From Adiantum capillus-veneris (taxonomy: Eukaryota; Streptophyta; Polypodiopsida; Polypodiales; Pteridaceae): a stretch of 60,000 nt of DNA. Shown here piece by piece: positions 11,271 through 24,640 of the stretch (positions are counted from its first letter, which is position 1; each line of letters opens with the position of its first letter). The notes under the pieces are model-generated. The model searched no databases. It worked only from the letters and a program-made list of their open reading frames with translations, and was not told the DNA's origin. Location of the stretch: assembly GCA_014529385.2 (NCBI GenBank), contig CM043962.1, forward strand, positions 35,495,598 through 35,555,597, in the 5' to 3' direction. The translations under genes and the position numbers were made by a program.

Positions 11271-14200
11271 CAAGGTCTACCACTTATCCAAGCAAAGATC
11301 CATTTAGATATGGAAACCCAATTTTTCTTAATATAATGATATAGAGTGGACAAGTGGTGAATCCTGAGACCAAGCCACTCATGCTACTAGGGATAATAGG
11401 TTGGACAAGTGGTGGACCTTGAATGTAAACCCCCCATGTACAAAGTATCAGGGGTTTTGGGTATTTCAATGGACTCTAGCATCTTGGAAACATGGTGGAG
11501 CTTACTTCTCTCCATGTTTCAATGGAGTCTATCTTGGATAAATGGTGGAGCATCATTCTCTCCATGTTTCAATGGAGCCTACCTTGGACAAGTGGTGCAC
11601 GTTTGTTTCTCTCTATGTTTGAACAGATTTAGCTTGGACAAGTGGTGGACCTTGGAACAAAATCCCCATGTAAAACATATCATGGACATTACAAGTGGTG
11701 AGAAAAAATACCATTCAATATATAATCTTATAGGTTGGAAAAGTGGTGGACCTTAACACCCAATTATTATTAATATAATGACATAGAGTGGACAAGTGGT
11801 GAATCTTGCGACCAAACCTACTAGGAAAAGTACGTTGGACAAGTGGTGGACCTTGAATGCAAACCCCCCATGTACAAAATATTACTCATGCTACTAGGAA
11901 TAATTTGGTATTAAGGTCCATGTTTCAATGGAGCCTAGCTTGGAAAAGTGGTGGACCTTTGTTTCTCTCTATGTTTCAATAGAATTTGCTTGGACAAGTG
12001 GTGAACCTTGGAACAAAACCCCCATGTAAAGCATGTCATGGGCATTACAAGTGGTGAGAAAAAATACCATTCAAGGTATAACCTTATAGGCTGGACAAGT
12101 GGTGGACCTTAGCACCCAATTTCTCTTATTATAATGACATATAGTGGAAAAGTGGTGAATTGTGAGACCAAACCTACTAGGGATAATAGGTTGGAGAAAT
12201 GGTTGACCTTGAATGTAAATCACCCATGTACAAAATATCATGGGTTTTGCGTATTTCAATGGAGCCTAGCATCTTGGAGACATGGTGGAACTTACCTCTC
12301 TCCATGTTTTAATGGAGCCTATCTAGGAGAAATGGTGGAGGTTCCTTCTCTCCATGTTTCAATGGAGCCTAGCTTGGACAAGTCGTGGACCTTTGTTTCT
12401 CTCTATGTTTGAATATGGTTAGCTTGGACAAGTGGTGGATCTTGGAATGAAACTCCCATGTAAAACATATCATGGGCATTTCAAGTGGCGAGAAAGGGTA
12501 CCATTTAAGATATAACCTTATAGGTTGGACAAGTGGTGGACCTTAACACAATATAATGACATAGAGTGTACAAGTGGTGAATCTTGAAACCAAACCACTC
12601 ATGCTACTAGGGATAATAGGTTAAACAAGTGGTGGGCCTTGAAATAAAACCCCCTAGAGTGTTTCAATGGAGCCTAGCTTGGAAACATGGTAAAGCTTGC
12701 TTTTCTCCATGTTTCAATGCAGCCTATCTTGGATAAATGGTGCAACATCATTCTCTCCATGTTTCAATGGAGCCTAGCTTGGACAAGTGGTGGACCTTTG
12801 TTTCTCTCTATGTTTGAATAGAGTTATCTCGGAAAAGTGGTGGACCTTGGAACAAAAACCCCATGTAAAACATATCATGGGCATTACAAGTGGTGAGAAA
12901 AAATACCATTCAATATATAACCTTATAGGTTGGACAAGTGGTGGACCTTAACACCCAATTATTCTTAATATAATGACATAGAGTGGATAAGTGGTGAAAT
13001 TGGGACCAAACCTACTAGGGAAATAGGTTGGACAAGTGGTGGACCTTGAATGTAAACGCCCCATGTACAAAATATCACTCATGCTACTAGAAATAATTTG
13101 GTATTAAGGTCCATGTTTCAATGCAGCTTAGCTTGGAAAAGTGGTGGACCTTTGTTTCTCTCTATGTTTCAATAGATTTATCTTGGACAAGTGGTGTACC
13201 TTGGAACAAAACCCCCATGTAAATCATGTCATGGGCATTACAAGTGGTGAGAAAAAATACCATTCATGCTATAACATTATAGGTTGGACAAGTGGTGGAC
13301 CTTAACACCTAATTCCTCTTAATATAATGACATAGAGTGGACAAGTGGTGAATCATGAGACCAAACCTACTAGGGATAATAGGTTGGACAAGTGGTGAAC
13401 CTTGAATGTAAACCCCCCATGTACAAAAAATTATGGGTATTGGGTATTTCAATGGAGCCTAGCAACTTGGAGGCATGGTGGAGCTTATTTCTCTCCATGT
13501 TTCAATGGAGCCTATCTAGGAGAAACAGTGGAGGTTCCTTCTCTCCATGTTTCAATGAGCCTAGCTTGGACAAGTGGTGGACCTTTCTTTCTCTATATGT
13601 TTTAATAGAGCTAGCTTGGACAAGTGGTGGACCTTGGAATGAAACCTCCATGTAAAACATATCATGGGCATTTCAAGTGGTGAGAAAGGATACTATTTAA
13701 AATATAACCTTATAGGCTGGACAAGTGGTGGACTTTAACACATATTTCTTCTTAATATAATGACATAGAGTGTACAAGTGGTGAATCTTGAGACCAAACC
13801 ACTCTTGCTACTAGGGATAATAGGTTGGACAAGTGGTGGACCTTGAATGTAAACCCCTCATGTACAAAATTATGGGTTTAGGGTATTTCAATGGAGCCTA
13901 GCTTGGAGACATGGTGGAGATTACTTCTCTCAATGTTTCAATGGAACCTATCTTGGAGAAATGGTGGATCATCCTTCTCTCCATGTTTCAATGGAGCCTA
14001 TCTTGGACAAGTGGTGGACCTTTGCTTCTCTCTATGTTTTAATGGAGTTAGCTTGGACAAGTGGTGGGTCTTGGAACAAAACCCCTTTGTAAAACATAGC
14101 ATGGACATTACAAGTGATGAGGAAAAATATCATTCAAGATATAACCTTATAGGTTGGAAAAGTGGTGATGGACCTTGACAAGTGGTGAAGGATACCATTT

Positions 14201-15165
14201 AAGATATACCCTTATAGGTTGGACAAGTGGTGGACCTTAACACCCAGTTATTCTTAATATAATGACATAGAGTGGATAAGTGGTGAATCTTAAGACCAAA
14301 TCACTCATGCTACTAGGTATAATACGTTAGAGAAGTGGTAGACCTTGAATGTGTTTCAATGGAGCCTAGAATCTCGGAGACATGGTAGATCTTGATTCTT
14401 TCCATGTTTGAATGGCACCTATCTTGGAAAAATGATGGAGGTTACTTCTCTCCATACTTCAATGGAGCCTAGCTTTGACAAGTGGTGAACCTTTGCTTCT
14501 CTCTATGTTTGAATAGAGTTAGCTTGGACAAGTGGTGGACCTTTGCTTCTCTCTATGTTTGAATAGAGTTAGCTTGGACAAGTGGTGGACCTTGGAATGA
14601 AACCCCCGTGTAAAACATATCATGGGCATTTCAAGTGGTGAGAAAGGATACCATTTAAGATATAACCTTATAGGTTGGACAAGTGGTGGACCTTAATACA
14701 TAGTTCTTCTTAATATAATGACATAGAGCGTACAAGTGGTGTATCTTGAGACCAAACCACTCGTGCTACTAGGGATCCTAGCTTGGACAAGTGGTGGACC
14801 TTGGAAAAAAGTCCCCCTATACAACATAGATGAGTTTTTTCATGTTTTAATGGAAGAGAGATTCGACAAATGGTGGAGCTTGCTTATCTCCATGTGGATT
14901 TTAGAACTAGCTTGGACAAGTGGTGGAGCTTTGCTTTTTTACTCTTCATAATACAATGATGTATAGGTTGGTTACATGGTGAATCTTAAGGCCAAACCTC
15001 CCATCTTACTAGAGATGATAGGTTGGACAAGTGGTCAACCTTCTATCATTTCTCCATGCCTATAATTAGACAATTAGTAGAACTAGCATCTTTCTATGTT
15101 GTCTAGAGCTGAGCTTGGATAAGTAGTGGACCTTGCTACTCTCTTCCCTTGGATTATTAGTTTGA
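11271..15165 (+). repeat. left repeat block 2, diverged about 435-bp monomers
   Basis: The same monomer as the right array but in the opposite orientation. The marker AATAGGTTGGACAAGTGGTG recurs near 11399, 11830, 12190, 12625, 13022, 13380, 13825 and 14325, giving intervals of about 357-500 bases. Each monomer contains several GGACAAGTGGTGG motif copies. Copies are more divergent and more irregular than in the right array, with frequent partial units. This indicates older or less homogenised sequence. Confidence 0.9.
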
Positions 15166-15193
15166 AGACTCATTATATATACTTGCTTAGATC
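14765..15193 (+). repeat. segmental duplicate of 8995-9413
   Basis: The order of features matches. A copy starting TCCTAGCTTGGACAAGTGG is followed by GGAAAAAAG, then ATGTTGTCTAGAG, and then CTCTTCCCTTGG with TTAGTTTGAAGACTCA and TATATATACTT. Both copies end at a TTAGATCTA sequence, at about 9413 and 15193. The duplicate bounds the outer edges of the region holding the FCP1-like gene and block 2. Confidence 0.8.
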
Positions 15194-15602
15194 TATATAA
15201 TTACTCATTAGTTAGGTTACAAGTGGGTATGTAATTTGTTAGCCTAAAGGGACTTTGAATATTGAATGGTAAGAAAGTCAAGTGCTGGTTTGAAGATCTT
15301 TTGCTTATCTAAACTAAACTCTAACTCAATAATAAGTTTCATAGGTTCCACGAATTGTCCTATCTAGGCTCCAAAAGAGTCTTAATTGGTTTGTGCTAGA
15401 TTCTAACTTCCTTGATGGGGTAGAATCCTAGAAAAATGAGGCACTATAAGTTTTACCTTAGCTCAAATGGATTTTTCACTTAAACTCGACTGCAATTTGG
15501 CTATCTAGTCTTTGTCTCGATGGAGTTTAACACTAGATACATAGTAGTGATATTTAAGCTTCATGTCTCTTCACTTGATCGAGATATGAGACCATACTTT
15601 CA
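15194..15602. other. hinge between oppositely oriented arrays
   Basis: About 400 bases of unique sequence without the CCACCACTTGTCC motif. To the left the motif reads GGACAAGTGGTGG, and to the right it reads CCACCACTTGTCC. No coding sequence is seen. Confidence 0.75.
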
Positions 15603-18600
15603 AGGTCACCACTTGTCCAAGCTAGGGTCCATTGAAACATGGAGAGAAGGATGCTCCACCATTTGTCCAAGATAGGCTCCATTGAAACATGACGAGAAGC
15701 AAGCTGCACCATGTCTCCAAGATGCTAGGCTCCATCGAAATACATTAAACCCACGATATTTTGTAGATGAGGGGTTTACATTCAAGGTCCACCACTTGTC
15801 CAAGCTATTATTGCTAGTAGCCTGAGTGGTTTGGTCTCAAGATTCACCACTTTTATTAAGAATATGTGGGTGTTAAGGTCCACCACTTGTCCAACCCATA
15901 AGGCTACATCTTAAAGGTTATTCTTTCTTACTACTTGGAGTGACCATGATAGGTTTTACATGGGGGTTTGGTTCCAAGGTCCACCACTTGTCCAAGCTAA
16001 CTCTATTGAAACATAGAGAGAAGCAAAGGTCCACCCCTTGTCTAAGCTAGGTTCCATTGAAACATGGAGAGAAGGATGCTCCACCATTTGTCCAAGGTAG
16101 GCTCCATTGAAACATGAGGAGGAGAAGCAAGGTGCACCATGTCTCCAAAATGCTAGGCTCCATCGAAAAACATTAAACCCACGATATGTCGTAGATGAGG
16201 GGTTTACATTCAAGGTCCACACTTGTCCAAGCTATTATTGGTAGTAGCCTGAGTGGTTTGGTCTCAAGATTCACCACTTTTCCACTCTATGTCATTATAT
16301 TAAGAATATGCGCGTGTTAAGGTCCACCACTTGTCCAACCTATAAGGCTACATCTTAAAGGTTATTTTTTATTACCACTTGGAGTGACCATGATAGGTTT
16401 TACATGGGGGTTTCATTCCAAGGTCCACCACTTGTCCAAGCTAGAGTCCATTGAAACATGGAGAGAAGGATGCTCCACCCTTTGTCCAAGATAGGCTCCA
16501 TTGAAACATGACGAGAAGCAAGCTGCACCATGTCTCCAAGATGCTAGGCTCCATCGAAATACATTAAACCCACGATATTTCGTAGATGAGGGGTTTACAT
16601 TCAAGGTCCACCACCTGTCCAAGCTATTATTGCTAGTAGCCTGAGTGGTTTGGTCTCAAGATTCACCACTTTTATTAAGAATATGTGGGTGTTAAGGTCC
16701 ACCACTTGTCCAACCTATAAGGCTACATCTTAAAGGTTATTCTTTCTTACTACTTGGAGTGACCATGATAGGTTTTACATGGGGGTTTGGTTCCAAGGTC
16801 CACCACTTGTCCAAGCTAACTCTATTGAAACATAGAGAGAAGCAAAGGTCCACCCCTTGTCTAAGCTAGGGTCCATTGAAACATGGAGAGAAGGATGCTC
16901 CACCATTTGTCCAAGGTAGGCTCCATTGAAACATGAGGAGAAGCAAGGTGCACCATGTCTCCAAGATGTTAGGCTCCATCGAAAAACATTAAACCCACGA
17001 TATGTCGTAGATGAGGGGTGTAGATTCAAGGTCCACCACTTGTCCAAGCTATTATTGCTAGTAGCCTGAGTGGTTTGGTCTCAAGATTCACCACTTTTAC
17101 ACTCTATGTCATTATATTAAGAATATGCGAGTGTTAAGGTCCACCACTTGTCCAACCTATAAGGCTACATCTTAAAGGTTATTCTTTATTACCACTTGGA
17201 GTGACCATGATAGGTTTTACATGGGGGTTTGCTTCCAAGGTCCACCACTTGTCCAAGCTAACTCTATTGAAACATAGAGAGAAACAAAGGTACACCACTT
17301 GTCCAAGCTAGGGTCCATTGAAACATGGAGAGAAGGATGCTCCACCCTTTGTCCAAGATAGGCTCCATTGAAACATGACGAGAAGCAAGCTGCACCATGT
17401 CTCCAAGATGCTAGGCTCCATCGAAATACATTAAACCCACGATATTTCGTAGATGAGGGGTTTACATTCAAGGTCCACCACTTGTCCAAGCTATTATTGC
17501 TAGTAGCCTGAGTGGTTTGGCCTCAAGATTCACCACTTTTATTAAGAATATGTGGGTGTTAAGGTCCACCACTTGTCCAACCTATAAGGCTACATCTTAA
17601 AGGTTATTCTTTCTTACTACTTGGAGTGACCATGATAGGTTTTACATGGGGGTTTGGTTCCAAGGTCCACCACTTGTCCAAGCTAACTCTATTGAAACAT
17701 AGAGAGAAACAAAGGTCCACCACTTGTCCAAGCTAGGGTCCATTGAAACATGGAGAGAAGGATGCTCCACCATTTGTCCAAGATAGGCTCCATTGAAACA
17801 TGAGGAGAAGCAAGGTGCACCATGTCTCCAAAATGCTAGGCTCCATCGAAAAACATTAAACCCACGATATGTCGTAGATGAGGGGTTTACATTCAAGGTC
17901 CACACTTGTCCAAGCTATTATTGCTAGTAGCCTGAGTGGTTTGGTCTCAAGATTCACCACTTTTCCACTCTATGTCATTATATTAAGAATATGTGCGTGT
18001 TAAGGTCCACCACTTGTCCAACCTATAAGGCTACATCTTAAAGGTTATTCTTTATTACCACTTGGAGTGACCATGATAGGTTTTACATGGGGGTTTTCTC
18101 CCAAGGTCCACCACTTGTCCAAGCTAACTCTATTGAAACATAGAGAGAAACAAAGGTCCACCACTTGTCCAAGCTAGGGTCCATTGAAACATGGAGAGAA
18201 GGATGCTCCACCATTTGTCCAAGATAGGCTCCATTGAAACATGACGAGAAGCTAGCTGCACCATGTCTCCAAGATGCTAGGCTCCATCGAAATACATTAA
18301 ACCCACAATATTTCCTATATGAGGGGTTTACATTCAAGGTCCACCACTTGTCCAAGCTATTATTGCTAGTAGCCTGAGTGGTTTGGTCTCAAGATTCACC
18401 ACTTTTATTAAGAATATGTGGGTGTTAAGGTCCACCACTTGTCCAACCTATAAGGCTACATCTTAAAGGTTATTCTTTCTTACTACTTGGAGTGACCATG
18501 ATAGGTTTTACATGGGGGTTTGGTTCCAAGGTCCACCACTTGTCCAAGCTAACTCTATTGAAACATAGAGAGAAGCAAAGGTCCACCCCTTGTCTAAGCT

Positions 18601-21600
18601 AGGGTCCATTGAAACATGGAGAGAAGGATGCTCCACCATTTGTCCAAGGTAGGCTCCATTGAAACATGAGGAGAAGCAAGGTGCACCATGTCTCCAAGAT
18701 GCTAGGCTCCATCGAAAAACATTAAACCCACGATATGTTGTAGATGAGGGGTTTACATTCAAGGTCCACACTTGTCCAAGCTATTATTGCTAGTAGCTTG
18801 AGTGGTTTGGTCTCAAGATTCATCACTTTTCCACTCTATGTCATTATATTAAGAATATGCGCGTGTTAAGGTCCACCACTTGTCCAACCTATAAGGCTAC
18901 ATCTTAAAGGTTATTCTTTATTACCACTTGGAGTGACCATGATAGGTTTTACATGGGGGTTTGGTTCCAAGGTCCACCACTTGTCCAAGCTAGGGTCCAT
19001 TGAAACATGGAGAGAAGGATGCTCCACCATTTGTCCAAGATAGGCTCCATTGAAACATGACGAGAAGCAAGCTGCACCATGTCTCCAAGATGCTAGGCTC
19101 CATCAAAATACGTTAAACCCACGATATTTCGTAGATGAGGGGTTTACATTCAAGGTCCACCACCTGTCCATGCTATTATTGCTAGTAGCCTGAGTGGTTT
19201 GGTCTCAAGATTCACCACTTTTATTAAGAATATGTGGGTGTTAAGGTCCACCACTTGTCCAACCTATAAGGCTACATCTTAAAGGTTATTCTTTCTTACT
19301 ACTTGGAGTGACCATGATAGGTTTTACATGGGGGTTTGGTTCCAAGGTCCACCACTTGTCCAAGCTAACTCTATTCAAACATAGAGAGAAGCAAAGGTCC
19401 ACCCCTTGTCTAAGCTAGGGTCCATTGAAACATGGAGAGGAGGATGCTCCACCATTTGTCCAAGGTAGGATCCATTGAAACATGAGGAGAAGCAAGGTGC
19501 ACCATGTCTCCAAGATGCTAGGCTCCATCGAAAAACATTAAACCCACGATATGTCGTAGATGAGGGGTTTACATTCAAGGTCCACCACTTGTCCAAGCTA
19601 TTATTGCTAGTAGCCTGAGTGGTTTGGTCTCAAGATTCACCACTTTTCCACTCTATGTCATTATATTAAGAATATGCGCGTGTTAAGGTCCACCACTTGT
19701 CCAACCTATAAGGCTACATCTTAAAGGTTATTCTTTATTACCACTTGGAGTGACCATGATAGGTTTTACATGGGGGTTTGCTTCCAAGGTCCACCACTTG
19801 TCCAAGCTAACTCTATTGAAACATAGAGAGAAACAAAGGTCCACCACTTGTCCAAGCTAGGGTCCATTGAAACATGGAGACAAGGATGCTCCACCATTTG
19901 TCCAAGATAGGCTCCATTGAAACATGACGAGAAGCAAGCTGCACCATGTTTCCAAGATGCTAGGCTCCATCGAAATACATTAAACCCACGATATTTCGTA
20001 GATGAGGGGTTTACATTCAAGGTCCACCACTTGTCCAAGCTATTATTGCTAGTAGCCTGAGTGGTTTGGCCTCAAGATTCACCACTTTTATTAAGAATAT
20101 GTGGGTGTTAAGGTCCACCACTTGTCCAACCTATAAGGCTACATCTTAAAGGTTATTCTTTCTTACTACTTGGAGTGACCATGATAGGTTTTACATGGGG
20201 GTTTGGTTCCAAGGTCCACCACTTGTCCAAGCTAACTCTATTGAAACATAGAGAGAAGCAAAGGTCCACCCCTTGTCTAAGCTAGGGTCCATTGAAACAT
20301 GGAGAGAAGGATGCTCCACCATTTGTCCAAGGTAGGCTCCATTGAAACATGAGGAGAAGCAAGAGGAACCATGTCTCCAAGATGCTAGGCTCCATCGAAA
20401 AACATTAAACCCACGATATGTCGTAGATGAGGGGTGTACATTCAAGGTCCACCACTTGTCCAAGCTATTATTGCTAGTAGCATGAGTGGTTTGGTCTCAA
20501 GATTCACCACTTTTCCACTCTATGTCATTATATTAAGAATATGCGCGTGTTAAGGTCCACCACTTGTCCAACCTATAAGGCTACATCTTAAAGGTTATTC
20601 TTTATTACCACTTGGAGTGACCATGATAGGTTTTACATGGGGGTTTGCTTCCAAGGTCCACCACTTGTCCAAGGTAACTCTATTGAAACATAGAGAGAAA
20701 CAAAGGTCCACCACTTGTCCAAGCTAGGGTCCATTGAAACGTGGAGAGAAGGATGCTCCACCATTTGTCCAAGATAGGCTCCATTGAAACATGACAAGAA
20801 GCAAGCTGCACCATGTCTCCAAGATGCTAGGCACCATCGAAATACATTAAACCCACGATATTTCGTATATGAGGGGTTTACATTCAAGGTCCACCACTTG
20901 TCCAAGCTATTATTGCTAGTAGCCTGAGTGGTTTGGTCTCAAGATTCACCACTTTTATTAAGAATATGTGGGTGTTAAGGTCCGCCACTTGTCCAACCTA
21001 TAAGGCTACATCTTAAAGGTTATTCTTTCTTACTACTTGGAGTGACCATGATAGGTTTTACATGGGGGTTTGGTTCCAAGGTCCACCACTTGTCCAAGCT
21101 AACTCTATTGAAACATAGAGCGAAGCAAAGGTCCACCCCTTGTCTAAGCTAGGGTCCATTGAAACATGGAGAGAAGGATGCTCCACCATTTGTCCAAGGT
21201 AGGCTCCATTGAAACATGAGGAGAAGCAAGGTGCACCATGTCTCCAAGATGCTAGGCTCCATCGAAAAACATTAATCCCACGATATGTCGTAGATGAGGG
21301 GTTTACATTCAAGGTCCACCACTTGTCCAAGCTATTATTGCTAGTAGCCTGAGTGGTTTGGTCTCAAGATTCACCACTTTTCCACTCTATGTCATTATAT
21401 TAAGAATATGCGCGTGTTAAGGTCCACCACTTGTCCAACCTATAAGGTTACATCTTAAAGGTTATTCTTTATTACCACTTGGAGTGACCATGATAGGTTT
21501 TACATGGGGGTTTCATTCCAAGGTCCACCACTTGTCCAAGCTAACTCTATTGAAACATAGAGAGAAACAAAGGTCCACCACTTGTCCAAGCTAGGGTCCA

Positions 21601-24021
21601 TTGAAACATGGAGAGAAGGATGCTCCACCATTTGTCCAAGATAGGATCCATTGAAACATGACGAGAAGCAAGCTGCACCATGTCTCCAGGATGATAGGCT
21701 CCATCGAAATACATTAAACCCACGATATTTCGTAGATGAGGGGTTTACATTCAAGGTCCACCACTTGTCCAAGTTATTATTGCTAGTATCCTGAGTGGTT
21801 TGGTCTCAAGATTCACCACTTTGATTAAGAATATGTGGGTGTTAAGGTCCACCACTTGTCCAACCTATAAGGCTACATCTTAAAGGTTATTCTTTCTTAC
21901 TACTTGGAGTGACCATGATAGGTTTTACATGGGGGTTTGGTTCCAAGGTCCACCACTTGTCCAAGCTAACTCTAATGAAACATAGAGAGAAGCAAAGGTC
22001 CACCCCTTGTCTAAGCTAGGGTCCATTGAAACATGGAGAGAAGGATGCTCCACCATTTGTCCAAGGTAGGCTCCATTGAAACATGAGGAGAAGCAAGGTG
22101 CACCATGTCTCCAAGATGCTAGGCTCCATTGAAAAACATTAAACCCACGATATGTCGTAAATGAGGGGTTTACATTCAAGGTCCACCACTTGTCCAAGCT
22201 ATTATTGCTAGTAGCCTGAGTGGTTTGGTTTCAAGATTCACCACTTTTATTAAGAATATGTGGGTGTTAAGGTCCACCACTTGTCCAACCTATAAGGCTA
22301 CATCTTAAAGGTTATTCTTTCTTACTACTTGGAGTGACCATGATAGGTTTTACATGGGGGTTTGGTTCCAAGGTCCACCACCTGTCCAAGCTAACTCTAT
22401 TGAAACATAGAGAGAAGCAAAGGTCCACCCCTTGTCTAAGCTAGGGTCCATTGAAACATGGAGAGAAGGATGCTCCACCATTTGTCCAAGGTAGGCTCCA
22501 TTGAAACATGAGGAGAAGCAAGGTGCACCATGTCTCCAAGATGCTAGGCTCCATCGAAAAACATTAAACCCACGATATGTCGTAGATGAGGGGTTTACAT
22601 TCAAGGTCCACCACTTGTCCAAGCTATTATTGCTAGTAGCCTGAGTGGTTTGGTCTCAAGATTCACCACTTTTCCACTCTATGTCATTATATTAAGAATA
22701 TGCGCGTGTTAAGGTCCACCACTTGTCCAACCTATAAGGCTACATCTTAAAGGTTATTCTTTATTACCACTTGGAGTGACCATGATAGGTTTTACATGGG
22801 GGTTTGGTTCCAAGGTCCACCACTTGTCCAAGCTAACTCTATTGAAACATAGAGAGAAACAAAGGTCCACCACTTGTCCAAGCTAGGGTCCATTGAAACA
22901 TGGAGAGAAGGATGCTCCACCATTTGTCCAAGATAGGATCCATTGAAACATGACGAGAAGCAAGCTGCACCATGTCTCCAAGATGCTAGGCTCCATCGAA
23001 ATACATTAAACCCACGATATTTCGTAGATGAGGGGTTTACATTCAAGGTCCACCACTTGTCCAAGTTATTATTGCTAGTAGCCTGAGTGGTTTGGTCTCA
23101 AGATTCACCACTTTTATTAAGAATATGTGGGTGTTAAGGTCCACCACTTGTCCAACCTATAAGGCTACATCTTAAAGGTTATTCTTTCTTACTACTTGGA
23201 GTGACCATGATAGGTTTTACATGGGGGTTTGGTTCCAAGGTCCACCACTTGTCCAAGCTAACTCTATTGAAACATAGAGCGAAGCAAAGGTCCACCCCTT
23301 GTCTAAGCTAGGGTCCATTGAAACATGGAGAGAAGGATGCTCCACCATTTGTCCAAGGTAGGCTCCATTGAAACATGAGGAGAAGCAAGGTGCACCATGT
23401 CTCCAAGATGCTAGGCTCCATTGAAAAACATTAAACCCACGATATGTCGTAAATGAGGGGTTTACATTCAAGGTCCACCACTTGTCCAAGCGATTATTGC
23501 TAGTAGCCTGAGTGGTTGGGTCTCAAGATTCACAATTTTTCCACTCTATGTCATTATATTAAGAATATGCGCGTGTTAAGGTCCACCACTTGTCCAACCT
23601 ATAAGGCTACATCTTAAAGGTTATTCTTTATTACCACTTGGAGTGACCATGATAGGTTTTACATGGGGCTTTCGTTCCAAGGTCCACCACTTGTTCAAGC
23701 TTACTCTATTGAATCATAGAGAGAAGCAAAGGTCCACCACTTGTCTAAGCTAGGCTCCATTGAAACATGGAGAGAAGGATGCTCCACCATTTTTCGAAGC
23801 TAACTCTATTGAAACATGGGCGGTTTATGTTCAAGGTCCACCACTTGTCCAAGCTATTAGTGCTAGTAGCATGAGTGGTTTTGTCTCAAGATTCACCACT
23901 TTTTCACTCTATGTCATTATATTAAGAATATGCGAGTGTTAAGGTCCACCACTTGTCCAACCTATAAGGCTATATCTTAAAGGTTATTCTTTCTCACCAC
24001 TTGGAGTGACCATGATAGGTT
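15603..24021 (-). repeat. higher-order satellite array, alternating 425- and 442-bp units (867-bp period)
   Basis: Using the anchor TTACATGGGGG, units start at 15956, 16400, 16775, 17217, 17642, 18083, 18508, 18949, 19324, 19766, 20191, 20633, 21058, 21500, 21925, 22350, 22792, 23217 and 23659. Two types alternate. A (425) has GACGAGAAGCAAGCTG and lacks 17 bases. B (442) has GAGGAGAAGCAAGGTG and carries CCACTCTATGTCATTAT. Two A units (16400 and 18949) are 375 bp because one 50-bp subrepeat is missing. Within each unit, seven related copies of the CCACCACTTGTCC motif occur. The first three are in 50-bp subrepeats with CATTGAAACATGG. About 90-codon open frames recur on the minus strand as a by-product of sequence identity. 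Confidence 0.95.
21925..22349 (-). repeat. hybrid B/A unit, crossover scar in the array
   Basis: This 425-bp unit has B-type markers in its first part (CCACCCCTTGTCTAAGC, GAGGAGAAGCAAGGTG, ATATGTCGTA). It ends with the A-type form that lacks the 17-bp CCACTCTATGTCATTAT. It breaks the otherwise strict A/B alternation, as expected from one unequal exchange. Confidence 0.85.
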
Positions 24022-24640
24022 TTAAATGGGGGTTTGGTTCCAAGGTCCACCACTTGTCCAAGCTAACTCTATTGAATAATAGAGAGAAGCAAAGGTCCAC
24101 CACTTGTCCAAGTTAGGGTCCATTGAAACATGGAGAGAAGGATGCTCCACCATTTGTCCAAGATAGGCTCCATTGAAACATGAAGAGAAGCAAGATGCAC
24201 GATGTCTCCAAGATGCTAGGCTCCATCGAAATACCTTAAACCCACGATATTTCGTAGATGGGGGGTTTACTTTCAAGGTCCACCACTTGTCCAAGCTATT
24301 ATCGCTAGTAGCATGGTTTGGTCTCAAGATCCACCAGTTTTCCACTCTATGTCATTATATGAAGAATATCTGGGTGTTAAGGTCCACCACTTGTCCAACC
24401 TATAAGGCTATACTCTAAATGATATTTTTTTTGACCACTTGGAATGTGCATGATATGTTTTACGTGGGTTTTTGTTCCAAGGTCCACCACTTGTCCAAGC
24501 TAGATCTATTACATATATATTATACATACAATATTCAACTAGATTCCCTACCTATCATGTCCAGTAGCATGGATGCTCTAGCTTGAAGGTCCACCACTTG
24601 TCCAACCTATACTCTCTTATGTAAGGGAGATCTCGCTATA
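24022..24640 (-). repeat. degenerate right edge of the higher-order array
   Basis: Diverged and partial copies of the unit (anchor changed to TTTAAATGGGGG at 24022), with isolated motif copies near 24481 and 24591. Further single copies occur near 24999 and 25083. Confidence 0.85.

Noticed and set aside
15606-23489. About seventeen similar minus-strand ORFs of 60-90 codons starting MDKWWTLN or MWTLN
   Set aside because: They repeat with the 425/442-bp satellite units and exist because the units are nearly identical. The peptide is just the translated motif (KWWT, AWTSGGPW). There is no start context, splicing or codon bias to support coding.
15603-24021. A CRISPR-like array
   Set aside because: Repeats are regular, but the intervening sequence is itself repeated and the context is a plant nuclear transposon. 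It is a satellite, not a spacer array.
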